From: Penelope pileata
Taxonomy: Eukaryota > Chordata > Aves > Galliformes > Cracidae
Assembly (NCBI GenBank): GCA_013396635.1
Contig: WBMW01003943.1
Span: 360,054-424,053 of the forward strand
Direction: 5' to 3'
DNA: 64,000 bases
Shown here: one piece after another, positions 51,349 through 63,985 of the stretch
Position numbering within the stretch: position 1 is the stretch's first letter
Layout: each line of letters begins with the position of its first letter
Program-made: the position numbers and the translations under genes
The notes under the pieces: model-generated
The model's input: only the letters and a program-made list of their open reading frames with translations
The model's database searches: none
What the model was told of the DNA's origin: nothing

Positions 51349-51749
51349 TGTCCTGATTTCAGCTGGGACAGAGCTGGTGTCCTTCATAGTGACTATTGCA
51401 ATGCTGTGTTTCGGCTTCAGAAGAAAAAAAGTGTTGATAACACACCAATGTTTTAGTTGTTGTTGAGCAACGCTGTACAGAGCCAAGAATGTTTTGATTT
51501 TTCAGCTTCTCATACTGTCTTGCCAGTGAGGAGGTTGAGGGAGCACAGGGAGCTGGGAGGGGACAAAACTAGGACAGCTGACCTAAACTGGCCAAAGGGA
51601 CATTCCACAACATATGACATCAACATGCAGAACTACGAAACGGGGAGAGTTGGCCAAGAGGCCAGCTGCTGCTTGGAACTGGCTAGACATCAGTCAGTGG
51701 GCAGTGAGCACTTGTGTTGTGCATCACTTGTTTTGTGAACACACACATA
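51349..51749 (+). mobile_element. ERVL-like LTR, interrupted by a mariner insertion
   Basis: It starts TGTCCTGATTTCAGCTGGGA, a hallmark start of a widespread avian ERVL-type LTR. Familiar internal blocks follow: TTTTTCAGCTTCTCATACTG, GCCAGTGAGGAGGTTGAGGG, GACAGCTGACCTAAACTGGC, and CATCACTTGTTTTGTG just before the break. The mariner copy begins at about 51750. Sequence after it (52287 to about 52380, with ATCAAAC and a CCCCTGTCCCA stretch) may be the remaining LTR tail. No internal retroviral genes are present. Opposite-end and target-duplication evidence is missing. Confidence 0.8.
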
Positions 51750-52286
51750 CAGGTGGTTCTGAAAGTAATGCCTCCTATTTTATTCTGCTGGCCTATGCCA
51801 TCAGAGGTGGACGTTGATGATATGGCAGTAGAGGCTGAACCTTCCCACCAATACTCCATTACATTTTGTTGTCATGCAACAAAAGGCAGCAGAGGATCAA
51901 TCTGGCAAAATGACATCTGATATGGAAGTACAAATGAAGCAAAGATGTGCAATTGAACACCTCCATGAAGAAAAAATGATACCCAGATATTCATCACTGT
52001 TCACTGAATGTCTCTGGAGACCAAACAGCGGATGTGAGCAAAGTGAGGTGGTGGGTGGTGCATTTCAGCAATGGTGACAGCAAAAGTGGATCACCTCCAG
52101 TGATGCAGATTTTTACAAGCACAGCATGCAGGCTCTTGTTCATCGCTGGCAAAAACACATAGTTACTGGTGGTGACTGCGTTGAAAAACAGTGTTTTGTA
52201 GCTGAGAATATGCTTTATCAAACAGTGTTCCAATGCTCTTTGTTTCTTTTCTAGCCTCCATGGAAATTAAAAGGAGCAACCTACGT
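51750..52286 (+). mobile_element. Mariner-type DNA transposon (Galluhop-like), internally deleted
   Basis: It begins with CTGAAAGTAATGCCTCCTA, matching the inverted-repeat end of the copy at 23988, and lies between TA dinucleotides (51748-51749 and about 52287). The plus-strand frame at 51874-52077 keeps a mariner transposase N-terminal helix-turn-helix segment (MEVQMKQRCAIEHLHEEK). Sequence just after it corresponds to the transposase C-terminal tail (DFYKHSMQALVHRWQK in a neighbouring frame). The catalytic aspartate region is absent, so it is a non-autonomous deletion derivative. The right end has lost most of its inverted repeat. Confidence 0.87.
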
Positions 52287-52400
52287 ATAATGTTTCCTAT
52301 GTAGATTTCCATTCTCTCTCAGTATCAAACCTTTTCATTCCCCTGTCCCAGCCTTCTAGTGATATTATGATGCTGAATTTGAGAAAAGGCTTGTGAGAAG
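52287..52400 (+). mobile_element. Possible 3' remainder of the ERVL-like LTR
   Basis: After the mariner end, CTCTCAGTATCAAACCTTTTCA and CCCCTGTCCCAG loosely resemble the polyadenylation and U5 part of the same LTR type. Similarity is weak, and the expected terminal CA was not located. Confidence 0.3.
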
Positions 52401-54144
52401 TGTGAGAAGTGAGAGAAGTTTGACAGCTCTTACATACCAAAAATTAAGGATGACAGTCTCAAATCCTTAAGCTATAGCAAACTCCCCAGTGAATAACATT
52501 TTCAAATAATTTCAAGACATTTTAAAAATGAAAAAGGATCCTAATAAAACACCATTTTCTTTATGGAAGACCAACATCAAAAGTAAGCTCCTATTCTGAG
52601 CTAAAATGCTGAAGGAGCATGCCTTGAATATTCTGCTCAGTATGTCCTTCACTTTCTCCCCATGTTAGAGGTATCAAGGTGAACTTGTTCCACTACATTT
52701 TAAATTAGCAATATCCTGTCCAGGAATCAGTCCAGTTCTGAGTTAATTGTGACAATGGGCTACAGCTTATAATGTAAAAGTATGTTTTGCACAAGGCAGT
52801 ACCCATCTGCCTGGAAATTCACATGTACCGTAGTCATTTGTAGGCTAGAGAAATCCCACCTAACACGGTAATTAAAAAAAATAAATAAAAACTATAGATG
52901 TGTGATGTCCCAAAACTTAAAAGGTCGTACTAAATAGATTAGCAACAAACTCCAGTAGAAGTTATTGTAACCCGTGATCTGGAAAAAGGCATAAGGCTCT
53001 TCTTTCTGCATCCCCAAATTGTCACAGGCACTTGCTGTCTCTGAATTAAATCTTTCATACCTTCGCATGGTGCTACTACACTAATTCTGATGGAAAAAAA
53101 AAAATCACACAAATGTGAAACTCTTTGTCAAATATGTGGTAGTGAAGAAAAGTCTATACAGCCTGACAGCGAGACTAGACAATTTAATGGAGGATTGAGA
53201 TAAGTAAAAATACATGAAAACATCATCAAGCTCAAGAACTCTAAGCTAGGTGAATATTAGGAGAGAAATGCACTTATATACTTATACTCTTAATCTTTGG
53301 TTGGTATCAACTTGTGACTGTTCTTGCACTCATGTTTTTATGCAGCAGGACTAGGCAATTAAATACTAGGTAAGATTGTGAATACGGAAACCTTGATCTC
53401 CTCTATAACTGGGAAAATAGTGAGTAGAGCCTGTTATTCTTAAGATTAAAGTATTAAATCTTGCTTGCATTTTAACTGCACATTGTGGTTCCCTTTAGAA
53501 GCTAAAAGTTGACAGAACAGCAGAACTTACGTGCTCATCTTTCCATGGTGATATGGACAGCACTTTGCTGGAGGAAATGAAATATGCAATGTTTGCAGGG
53601 TGTTCTACTTCTTATTATTACTGATGTCAAATCCAACTTCCTTTGGGAAAATCAGAGATAAAAGCATAATGTTTAGAGAAAACAATACCAAAGATGAAAA
53701 AAGCAATTTCTGCCACTGAAACAGTGACATTTTGAACAGAGTTGTTAAGGAAACAGACACAACACAGTTTTATCAGCCTCCAAGACCTGACCTGACCTTT
53801 CCTGGGTCATACTGGTGCTTAAGATGCTTTATTTGCTTACTTTCAGCTTATTTTCTGGCCACAGATTCAAAGAGGTGCCAAAAAATTTCAACTCTCTTCG
53901 ATGCCAAAGTCAGATTTTTATTAAGTCTGCAGTGAGACTTAGGTCACAGTGAGGATAAGGAAACAGAAAGATCAAATGAGAGATGAAAGGACCAACAAGT
54001 GCAAGGACTCAGTTTTTGCTTACATGTGTTGTTCAGGACTCCCTGAAGGAACTGGAGCAGATAATGCATTGTGGCACAAAATGAAACAGGTTGCAACTTC
54101 TTGAGTGGAAGTGTAAAGACATACTGGTCTCATAGGCTTTCCCA
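52401..54144. other. Unassigned DNA
   Basis: AT-rich sequence without recognised genes or repeats. A short tandem of GTGAGAAGTGTGAGAAG-type units lies near 52395-52420. Confidence 0.4.
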
Positions 54145-54250
54145 GTCCCAGCTTTCTCAGCCTTCCCTCTTTTGTCAGATGCTGCAATCTCTTAATCAAT
54201 CTTCTTTGTGGCCTTTGCTGGAGTCACTCCAGTACATCCATGCCTGTCTT
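54145..54250 (-). mobile_element. Old CR1 LINE, 3'-side part of a split copy
   Basis: Antisense to the region after the CR1 reverse transcriptase. GTGGCCTTTGCTGGAGTCACTCC and CCAGTACATCCATGCC correspond to the usual CR1 segment just C-terminal of the block carried by the nested fragment that follows. It continues, after the interruption, at 54442. The many substitutions imply an old insertion. Confidence 0.75.
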
Positions 54251-54440
54251 GATTTGAGCCAACAGTGTGCCCTGGTGGCCAAGAAGGCCAATGGGATCCT
54301 GGGGTGCATTAAAAAGAGCATTGCCAGCAGGTCGAGGGAGGTGATCCTCCCCCTCTACTCTGCCCTGGTCAGGCCTCAGCTGGAGTACTGTATCCAGTTC
54401 TGGGCTCCCCTGTATAAGAAAGACAAGGACCTCCTGGAAA
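54251..54440 (+). mobile_element. Well-preserved CR1 fragment nested in an older CR1, cut off at an undetermined base
   Basis: A plus-strand open reading of the CR1 ORF near its C-terminus, with SQQCALVAKKANGILGC, SRSREVILPLYSALVRPQLE and QFWAPLYKKDKDLLE. It is much closer to typical CR1 sequence than its antisense flanks, so it is probably younger. CR1 insertions normally keep their 3' end, yet this piece stops mid-ORF exactly at the 'n' at 54441. The likely reading is that the rest of the insertion is missing from the assembly. An inverted local duplication is an alternative. Confidence 0.85.
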
Positions 54441-54441
54441 N
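54441..54441. other. Single undetermined base, probable collapsed assembly gap
   Basis: A lone 'n' lies exactly where plus-strand CR1 sequence switches to antisense CR1 sequence of the same ORF region. Such a join is prone to misassembly because the flanks are inverted copies of each other. Confidence 0.9.
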
Positions 54442-55595
54442 CCCAGAAGTGGGCTCAGCACTCCAGACATGTCTCAGTAGCACTGAATAGAAAGGAAGAA
54501 TCACATTCTCCAGCCTGATGGCAACACTTTTCCTAACGCAGTGCAGGGTACTTTTGGCTGCTACTTTTGGCTATAAGAGCATATTGTTGACCACCAGGAC
54601 CCCAGGTCCTTTTCTGCAGAGATGCTTTCTATCCAAGCTGTGTGTACTGCTGTGTGGGATTATTCTTTCCCAGATGTGGAATTTTGTTGAACTGCACAAG
54701 GTTCCTCTCAGCCTATTTGTCCAATCTGTTGAGGTTTCTCTGAATGGCAGCACAACCTTCTGGTGCATAAGCCATACCTCCTAGTTTTGTATCAAAATTA
54801 ATCTTTCTGAGGATAAAGTCTGTTCCATTTTCCACATCATTAACAAATGTGCTGAACAGTTTTCTCTCCAGTACTGATCCCTGGGGAATACTGCTGGACT
54901 GTCTTGAAGCTTATCTTCTTGCTACTGATCACAGATCTTTGAGTTCAGCAGTTAAGCCAGTTTTCAATCCACGACACTGTCCATTTATCAAGTCCATATT
55001 TCATCATTTTTGGGATGAGGATGTTAAGGAATACAGAGCCAAAAGTTTTGCTAAAGTCAGGATAAACAAGTCCACTGCTCTCCCTTCATCCACTAACTTA
55101 ATCACCTCATTGCTAGAAAGCCATCATTTTAAATCCATACTAAGTATTCCCAATGACCTTCTTATCTTCTGTCTTTTGGAAACAGTTTCCAGAAGGGTTT
55201 GCTCCATCATCTTCCCAGGGTCTGAGGTGAAACTGACAAGCCTGTTACTTCCCAGATCCTGTTTTTTGCTCATCTTGAAGACAGGAGTGACTTTTATTTT
55301 ATTCCAGGCCTCAGGAACCCCCTGTGCATACAGTCAGCTCACACAGACCTGTGCACATCCTATTTGCTTAAGTGTTACCTTACTTGATCCCCTTCCACCA
55401 ATAGTAAGTTTTCCTTGTGTCTTTCGCTGCTAGTATACTTGTACAAGTCTTTCTCATTGCCCCTCTTCACATCCCTCATCAAACTCGAGATGGTCTTTGG
55501 CTCTTCTTGTATCATACTGCATGCTCAGACAGGTACAGTTTTCTTTCTGGGTCACTTGGTCTTGCTTTGTGTTTGAGTTTAGTCAGAAACTCACT
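54442..55595 (-). mobile_element. Old CR1 LINE, reverse-transcriptase region
   Basis: Read on the minus strand, this follows the CR1 reverse-transcriptase ORF from the linker upstream of the catalytic domain (about 55420-55595) through the polymerase motifs to the C-terminal region. Recognisable remnants are YPDFSKTFGS (about 55030-55070, first catalytic Asp retained), IPQGSVLE (54868-54898) and FDTKLGG (about 54780-54800). The catalytic FADD box reads INFD, so its first aspartate is lost. Deletions and frameshifts are frequent. A plus-strand open frame of 194 codons (54849-55433) is only antisense shadow. The 3' untranslated tail is not present. This is the longest LINE fragment in the window. 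Confidence 0.88.
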
Positions 55596-58500
55596 GTTGG
55601 TATGAATTTAAAAGTTGTTACGATGTATCCATTGAGTATATCTGCTGAGTTGCTCTGGTGTGTACTAACTCATTTATTTTCTGTGGAGAGATTTCTTCTA
55701 AAAGCATGACAGCTTTGAGAGGTTAAGCACATAGAATAAGGAACTTTTGAGAGATTGTTCTATATTCTCTCCTAGTTCTCTTTGGTTGCTTTGAAGTCTG
55801 CATGAATATGACCCAAGAGATGGTTTGAAAATACTGCCAGTACTGAAATCTAAATACTACCAATTAATCTCTGCCACCAATTAATCCTACCAATTAATTT
55901 ACTGCCTGTTGAATAATATAGAAAGCTAACAATATACAGATTGGAAATGTTTTCAGTATTAGAGTTAAAGTATCACTCAACGTTGAGGAAGTAGTGCTTA
56001 CAATTTTGAATTATACTTTTTATCAAGCTACTTAACACTGCAACTCTACCACATAAATATTTATATTACAGGAAATTATTATTTTGTACTCCCTGAAGAT
56101 CTATTTTGATCCTAATTAAAAATGAGCAAAACAGTTGAAAAAAAACAGTCATTCTCTCAGGTGTTTACTGAGAAGTGTTTTCTTGGACTACAATTTCATA
56201 CTTTATAACCTATATCCCAATTACACCTATAAAGCCTTTGCTTTCTCTTATTCTCACCCGTATGGTAAAGTTCTGTGTTCCTAACAGTAAGCAGCCTCCT
56301 GCCCTCTAACCTCCCTTCCCTGCATTATTCAGAAGTGTATTTATCTGGTTCATTCCCAAGAAGACGGAAACACTTGTTTTATGGCACTAAGAGAACTCAG
56401 GTGAGAAACAAACTCACAGTATTAGTTAAGAATTCTCTGGCTCCTCAGTTTCATCAAGAAAATGTAAAGGAGACAGCCTAGGGATAAGAATAAGAGTTTG
56501 TTTCCTGGATGCTTGAACACTATTGCTCCCAGTAATTATTCTGCTTCACTAACAGTTTAATATCTTACAAGGGACAAATAAAAGTAGAAGAACTGGTAGT
56601 TAGCACCTCTCTGGCAAAGGAACTGCCTTTCCCGTGAAAGCAGAAAAATGTAATACACAAGATAAATTTATTATCTTCCAAAATATGGATAGACAATCTG
56701 AGTCATTAAACTCAGACAAAGCATTAAAACAAGTGAGTTAGTTTCAATGGTCAACACCAAAAACAGGAGTTAATTATATCTAAGGACAAATTTATGAGTC
56801 TTTTATCAATTTGAAACTTTATCGTCCAGGTCAGGTAAAGTTAAGGAAGAACCCTTTGGTAGCTTTCAGTCAGACCGGTTAGGCCATGCTCAACACCAAC
56901 CAACAGGCCTTCATCAACTTCCATTTTTATTGCAACTGTCATACAGAAATGTTGACTGAAAAGATAAAATATAGAAAATGGCATTCAAGAAAAAAATAAA
57001 CCTGTGTCCTTTTAATCTTTCTTTTTGACCATCAACTGCAATATACACATGCTACAAGGAACTTTAAGAGCTGGACTTGATTCTTCTGTTTAAAATTATA
57101 CCAAGTTGGTCATTGTCCCCACGTACACTTTGAAATTATGTGAGTAGAAGACTGCGTAAGTTTCCCCCTAAACAATTTATTTTGCAATATAGCTACCAGC
57201 TGCAGGAGCAGTAATTGTCTTGCCTGGTAGAAAGGCATTTGATCACCTAGAATGAAAGACTGTGTTTCTCTTCCCTATGTTCTAAAGTTGACTGATTATG
57301 GTCCCACAAAACAAAGACTTCTGTTGATCTGAGCATCTGCTCTGTGAGCTGTCCTTTATTGTTTTCTTAGCTTGAATTTCATATGGGTTTAAAACCTAAA
57401 CAGCACTTGCTTTAAGCAAGTTACAGAAAATTACAGTAAGTTGCTGCTCTTACAGAAAGTTCTGTTTTGCAAGATACAGAACAGAAAATACGAATGACAC
57501 TTAAGAATAGAGTCTTGCCTGGGTTTGTGTTCCTTTTATATTACTTCCAGGCTTCGCCTTTTTGTTAGCTTTTAGGAGACTCAAAAACAGAGCAAAATAA
57601 AACGATCGCTTTACAAGATAACCTGTCCCACCCTTTTCTAGTGGCATATTCAGACTTAAATATCAAAAAGCAGAACATCTACATATATGCTATGCAAACC
57701 ATGCACAACTTCCTTCACATGTTAGATTGTTATGTATAGCTTAGTACATTCCATTTACAACAGAAATAAGGTTTTGTGTAGCCCACTTAAAGACGTGAAA
57801 ATGTGAAAGTCACCCAAAGTGCACTGTTTTGCATAGTACCTATACGTTCAGAAGTCCAAGTAAACATGGGGCATAAATGCACCCCGAACATCAGCCTTTG
57901 AGTTTATGATGTAAAAATTCAGTCTCATCTTAAGCATACATTAAGCATGGCATATTTTGCTTGGACTCTTGTTGCCATACCAGGCAGATGCAATTACCTT
58001 ACAAATCCTAGGTGTTTACATCTGGATGCTTAAGTGTGAGCCAAATATCTTGGCTCAAGGAGAGCATCTCAAGCAATTGTAAACATTATGTTTAGATAAA
58101 TCAACATTCTCTCTTGGTTACACCCACAATAGCTGGGTCTTTTATTGCAAATAATTTTTTTAATATTGAGAATTATATTAAAAAAGAATTACTTGAATAT
58201 TTTCTTCTTACCTAATACCATGCAGATATTTAGGGTGAGAATGTTTGTAGTTTTCTATTCAGAGTCAATTTGCCGGGAATACAGCAAAGCTATTTTGTTA
58301 GAATAAGTCACATCCACCTCTTCTAGATTTCAGTTGGAATTTTTCCAGATCACAACTGAGAATGAACTGTATGAGAGAGGACATGAAATTTCCATAAACT
58401 TTGGGTGCCAAAAAATTCCTGATGAAATAAACAAATAAACAAAAACCTGCAGTTCTGCACAAATATGGCAAGAAAATAAAAACAAGAGTCTTTTTCACAC

Positions 58501-61500
58501 TGCCTGACAGCTGCTTTATCCATTGCATTTTTTATACTGTAACCCAGACAAATCTTATCTCTTGGGTTCATGAAGCAGTTTCATTTTCTTCAAGAAAATG
58601 AAAGCAGCTGTCTCCTTGCCTGTAAGGCAAGAGGGATTCAAAAGCAAAAGAAAAAAGAAAAATCCTCTCTCTTGTTACTGTACCTCAGTTTTCTTTTTCC
58701 TTTGCAGAACGGAGATAAGGGGAGTGGATACCACTGGGGAAGAAGATAGAGAGCTACAGCTCAGCAAGTTAGGCCTGCTGGTCCCCATTGTTGTTCCTGA
58801 TGCCCCACACTTCATAAATTGTACCTCAGACCTCCATTTTCCAATACACTTCAATAAGCTCATAGTTGAGAACTAGAGCAGAAAGACTAGAAAGGAAGTA
58901 GGCTAGGTCAAAAAACATCATTAAAATGGTTGTCTAACTTCAAACTTTTCTCTCATTTCTTCTTATTGAGCATCTTCGTTACAGACGAAAGTGGAATACC
59001 TTAAAGCAAAGTGTAAACTCTAAAGTGGCATAAAACACTGTGTTTAAGCAATTGAAGTACACCAAGTCATTCTGTAGTTACTTAAGTGGTACTTATATTA
59101 TCTTTGCTGTGATTTGCAATAAATAATAAAGGATATTAAAAGCCCATTACAAATGAATCAGTGACATTCTGTTGACCTGAAGAGGCAGTGAGTCAGTCTC
59201 ATAAAAGGTTGTGCTGGGTGATATTTACTGCATTCTGACTTTGCTTCTTTGATTTGTTGGCAGAGTACAGCCATTTGTCTATCTTTCAAGGAGTCATCTC
59301 TTCAGCTGAGTAACAACAGCTTTTTACTGTAAAAGAAAGTAGTTTTATCCAGTGAGGATTCTTTCATTGTTTTGAGAGTTGTAAGAAAGTAGTCCAATTT
59401 TTCTCAGAAGAAATGACACAGCAACAAGAGATATAGATTTTTGAATAATACTTCTAATTTCCATGGGTACCTAGGACAAAATATATTCTAAAACATCTAT
59501 TCTTCTGATATATATATTTGGATTGTCACAACAACAAATGTCAATAGCTGTGGGGTCATAGCGAGTAACATGGTCACAACTAATTTTCTGAAATCTAGGC
59601 CTTAAATGCTGAGTTACAAGGACACATGAAAAAGACAGCGAGGGGCAAAAACCTTCTTTTTTCCATCTGTTCAAAAAATGCAGTCTCAATATTTATACAT
59701 TTTTGGAGAAGAAGTTTGCAGACTTGAGAATACAGGGTTAAGAAGTATGGCTGCTGGATTACTCACATTAATGAACAAACTAAATTGATAAAATGTAGGT
59801 ATTTTCACACTGTTGAAAGAATCTTTGAATCACGGTTAGAAAGAATAGCTAGGTCACCAAGTTGATTTTAGCATTCACATACATAACAAGTACAGTAAAA
59901 AGCTAGGCTGATTTCACAAATGCTCTTATTCAATTGTCTGACCTTTACCTTCTTATATCACCTTGCGTTCATTTAATACAGGAAAAATCATTAAATATTG
60001 CCCATAGAAACTAACATAAATAATAATTTATAAATGACTAGAAACTCTGAAAAGCTTTTTGCACACAAAAACATGCACAAAAAAGTAATCAAAAAAAAAA
60101 AGCTATAAAAAATATATGTTATAATTTTTCACATATTTAACTCAGGTATGTTGTTTGCAAATATTCATTCCTAAAAGTTGAAAAGATTGTACACATTAAG
60201 CAAGGAACCTCATAATTCATATGTCCTATTCTATTAAGAATAGATTATTTCAAACCATTTCTTGATCTGATTTTTAAGTCATTGATTTGACAAATGAATT
60301 TCATTATGCCATGTTTTACAATCTGAACTCAAAATCCTAGCGGAACTGAAAGCCACTTGATGCACATACCTGGAAACAGATTAAATACAATGCCTTTAAG
60401 AAATGAGAGAGGAAAAAGCATCACCTGGGTGGTTTAATATTGATGAGTACAAATGACAAAGCAAACAGGAAAACCATAACACTTTGCTTGATGGTAATCT
60501 TCTGTGCCCCTAGAACTGAAGCAATATTATCTTGATCGAAAAAATCTTTGAAAGTGATCCACTCATTACAGACAATAGCAGGTATTGAGGAAAAAAAAGA
60601 TGGGTAGATGATATTCAAGAAATATGGAGTCAATTCTCTGTAAGAAAAATTTGAATCTAATCTTATTTCATGCTGACCCAATACACAATTTGGAATTCTT
60701 TACATCCTGAAGACTGAGGAATATCTATTCAAAATGCATGTACTTCTTTCGTTCTCATGTCTAAAACCATGAGATGTACTTAGGGGCAACCTACGAATGC
60801 CTATTCCATATTTTTAAGTGTTCATAGGAAAATAGTGTTTTTGGTAGGGAAAACCTACCAAATCTAAATCATAAGAATTTATTACTTCACAGTCTAGCCC
60901 ATTTATCTCACAATGTAGTAAATAAATTGAGAAATAGTATGTGTTATTAAGGTAAAGACTGACAGAAGCTGGTTGATACAGGGCAAAATAGCTTAGAAGG
61001 TACATTTAAAAAATCATTACATGGCAATAAAAAGCTTTCCAGGTGAAAGACCTTTGCTTTGTTCCTTTAACGGGATATGAACAGTGAATTTCTACCAAAT
61101 ATCTGTTGCATGTTTTAATAATTGCATGCAAAAAAGTACAACTCTCTAGGGCGGTAGCCTATTGCCTTCTTTACCCAGGAGATGAATTTTTCATTACCCA
61201 GCCTTGTCCTCAGAATCCCTTTGACATGAGCTCAAAGTGCTCTCTGTTTAATTTCAGTTTTCAGTTAACATACCTTGAAATGTTCTTCACAAAAGCTCCA
61301 GTGAGCACCATTACATACTTCCACTGAGAAAGAAAAAAAGAGCTTTCAGAGTGTACCACTGCTAATAAAACTTTGTCCTGACTCCAGTGTCTCACAGCAT
61401 GATGCCCTGGGGATGGTGAGTTGTTTCCTGCAAGGCTCAACTGAGGTGAAAACTATAGTTTAATAGGTTCATGAGAAAGTTAAACACACAGGACATCACA

Positions 61501-63985
61501 AACACACACTGCGGGCTTTGTAAGAATTTTAACTGCCTCTTTCCTTTCAGATTCCTTTTCTCACCTGCATTTGAGCTCTGAATATTCTGAAGATCCCTGG
61601 TAAGCTGTTTATTATGTGTTTTCTCCTGTTTAGGTGGAACGCTCAAGGAAATCACAAATGACTTTGCATCAGCGTGTGTGACATAGACGTAACAAGCAGG
61701 GTTGAATGAGCTTTGAGGGAAATAGTAACAATAGAATTTCATGCCAGTTCTTCAACAGAAATGAATACTGTATGCACACACACAAACACAGTAAGGGCAT
61801 GCATATTTAAACCATCCACCTTTTGATCACCAACTTCCTTGGTCAAATTTTGTGCTAATAACTTATTTGGACAGTAGAAAAAAAATATAATTTACAGAAG
61901 AGCAATTCTAGGGACCTAAATTCATCTCCTGCTCAGGTTCCCCTTAAGTAAAGACTAATTCTTTCTCTTGACCATCTACGGGATGCTCAGGGTGATTAGC
62001 CAGACTACCTAGCCAATAAAAGGATGGTTGATATGGATGCACATAGGTCATTTGCATCTTTCTGTAGATGCTGGATAGCAAAGAGTTGAGGAGCATTGTA
62101 GGAATATGAATGACCCTGAAAATGAGAGAGAGCAAAACACGAGATAAACATGGATTGACACTCTGCCACAAACTCTTGTGCTAAGAAACAGAGGTCTTAG
62201 AAGCAGGCTGGAAGATTTCCTAATAATTTCTTCTCCATTAAACATCCGTGTCATGCAAAATGAATCAGAGTTTATTCTTTTACCTGGAGACCTCTTACTA
62301 TGATGTCATTGATGTGAGATGGATTTATTGCTTGCAATAAGACAAAGAAAAGTCCAGACTAATCTAGTGCCTTATCAGGCTTTCACTAATAATGCAAACT
62401 CATTTTAGAAAGATGCAGTTTCAGTGCAATTCCTCTAAATGCACTCTGTGGAAGATTTGATCAGCCAGTCAAGAAAAATGCAGATCTATCAGCACTAATG
62501 GCTGGTAGGACCAGTCTCGTATTTCACAATACAGAAATATTGAATATCTATTCCCATACAGTATTTTTGTCCTTGCTGCTACTAAAAATGACATCTAACA
62601 TATTTAAGTTGTTATATAAAAAGAATGTTGAAACAAGAAAGGCATTAACACAGATTTTTGATTGCTAATTAGTATTTGGCAAAGTTAACATCCAATTTAT
62701 CACTGCAGTTTTAAATTACCAGAACCCTATCTATTCTCTATGAATTATGTGGCAGAGTATGAGGAATACAATTACTTTCTTCACTTAGTATTTTTTGGAA
62801 TTTTAAACTAATGACATAACAAGTGGGAAAAGTCTTTATTGCATGAAGTTAAAATTCAGTCAGTTTAGCCTCTTTCAATGAATATTTAATTGATATGCAA
62901 TAATGGCTCTATTAAATCCTAAGGAAGAATTAGTGGGTTATAGCTTTAGCAATGCTCAAGCTAAATTAGCTTCTTGATTTTGAAATTAGCTAACACTTTT
63001 TATAATTTGGAGGGCTCATCAGATTATTTATTACTGGAGAGATAGATTTTATTCCTTAAAGTTTTCGTCATCCAACTTCTCTAGTATATGCTGTCCCCAC
63101 ACATTTCTGTGTGTCTCTGTAGCATTACACTTCAGAAAATTCCCTATCTGAGAGGCACCGAAGATTTACTCTCCATTCACACTGATCTTTCTGCACTATT
63201 AAGCTCATGACAGCTATGTTTGAAAGAGGAAAACATTGCACAGATTTCTGGCACAGTAAAGAAGCGTTTTGCAAAAGATGTGAAAAATCTGAAAGAGGAA
63301 TAACCAGATGAGCAACACATTGGAGAACATTACTCAGTAGACTTCCTGTCTTTGGCTTGGGTCTGCTAGCAGCCATTAAGAATGACAGGGAGCTGTCCCT
63401 TAGCAGTAAGAAATTTGAGTCCAAATCTAGCACCTGAGCAGAAAGCTTCTGCTATTCAGTGACTGTTAATTGTCTTTTGGAAGAAGGAAAAAAAATGCTT
63501 GTGGCATTATTTCAAACTCTCCATATAGTTCAGAAGATCCTCACCAATCCAGTATCAAAAATAGAGGAAAAGTGGGAAATAATGTTCCTATTCAGAATCA
63601 TGGCTATGAATTTTCCTCCCTGTTCCTGCTCTTTTTAGTCATCTCTGTGTAAGAAAGCAACTCAGTCAAAAAAGATTGAAAAAACAAATCTTTCATAAAG
63701 TTTAACTTTTTCCATGGTCAACAACTTTTTTTTTTTTCAGATTCTTTTGTTTGGATCTATACTTTCTGTATATGTAAGTATATTACAACATAAATGTTGA
63801 CTCAAATCAAACCGTCTAGTTAAAATATTTTCTACACTTAAAATAGAATGATCATACGTGGTTAGAAATTACTCTCATTGTTTAGTTCTTATTTCGGTTT
63901 CCAATTCTAACTTTTCCACATGTTAAACTATTAAAAGTCACACTGATTCCAGATATCAAGCACCTCTGTACAAAAACAGATCAAT
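55596..63985. other. Long unassigned stretch, no gene supported
   Basis: About 8.4 kb of AT-rich DNA without recognised repeats. A good acceptor-like site (TTCTTTTTCCTTTGCAG, ending 58707) precedes about 55 open codons to a stop at about 58876, but no matching gene family is evident. AT-rich blocks with TAATTA/ATGCAAT-like motifs, for example 62820-63010, could be regulatory, but nothing here shows it. CA-rich patches lie near 61770. Confidence 0.4.

Noticed and set aside
54849..55433. 194-codon plus-strand open frame, among the longest in the window
   Set aside because: It is the antisense of an old CR1 reverse-transcriptase region; the true reading is on the minus strand.
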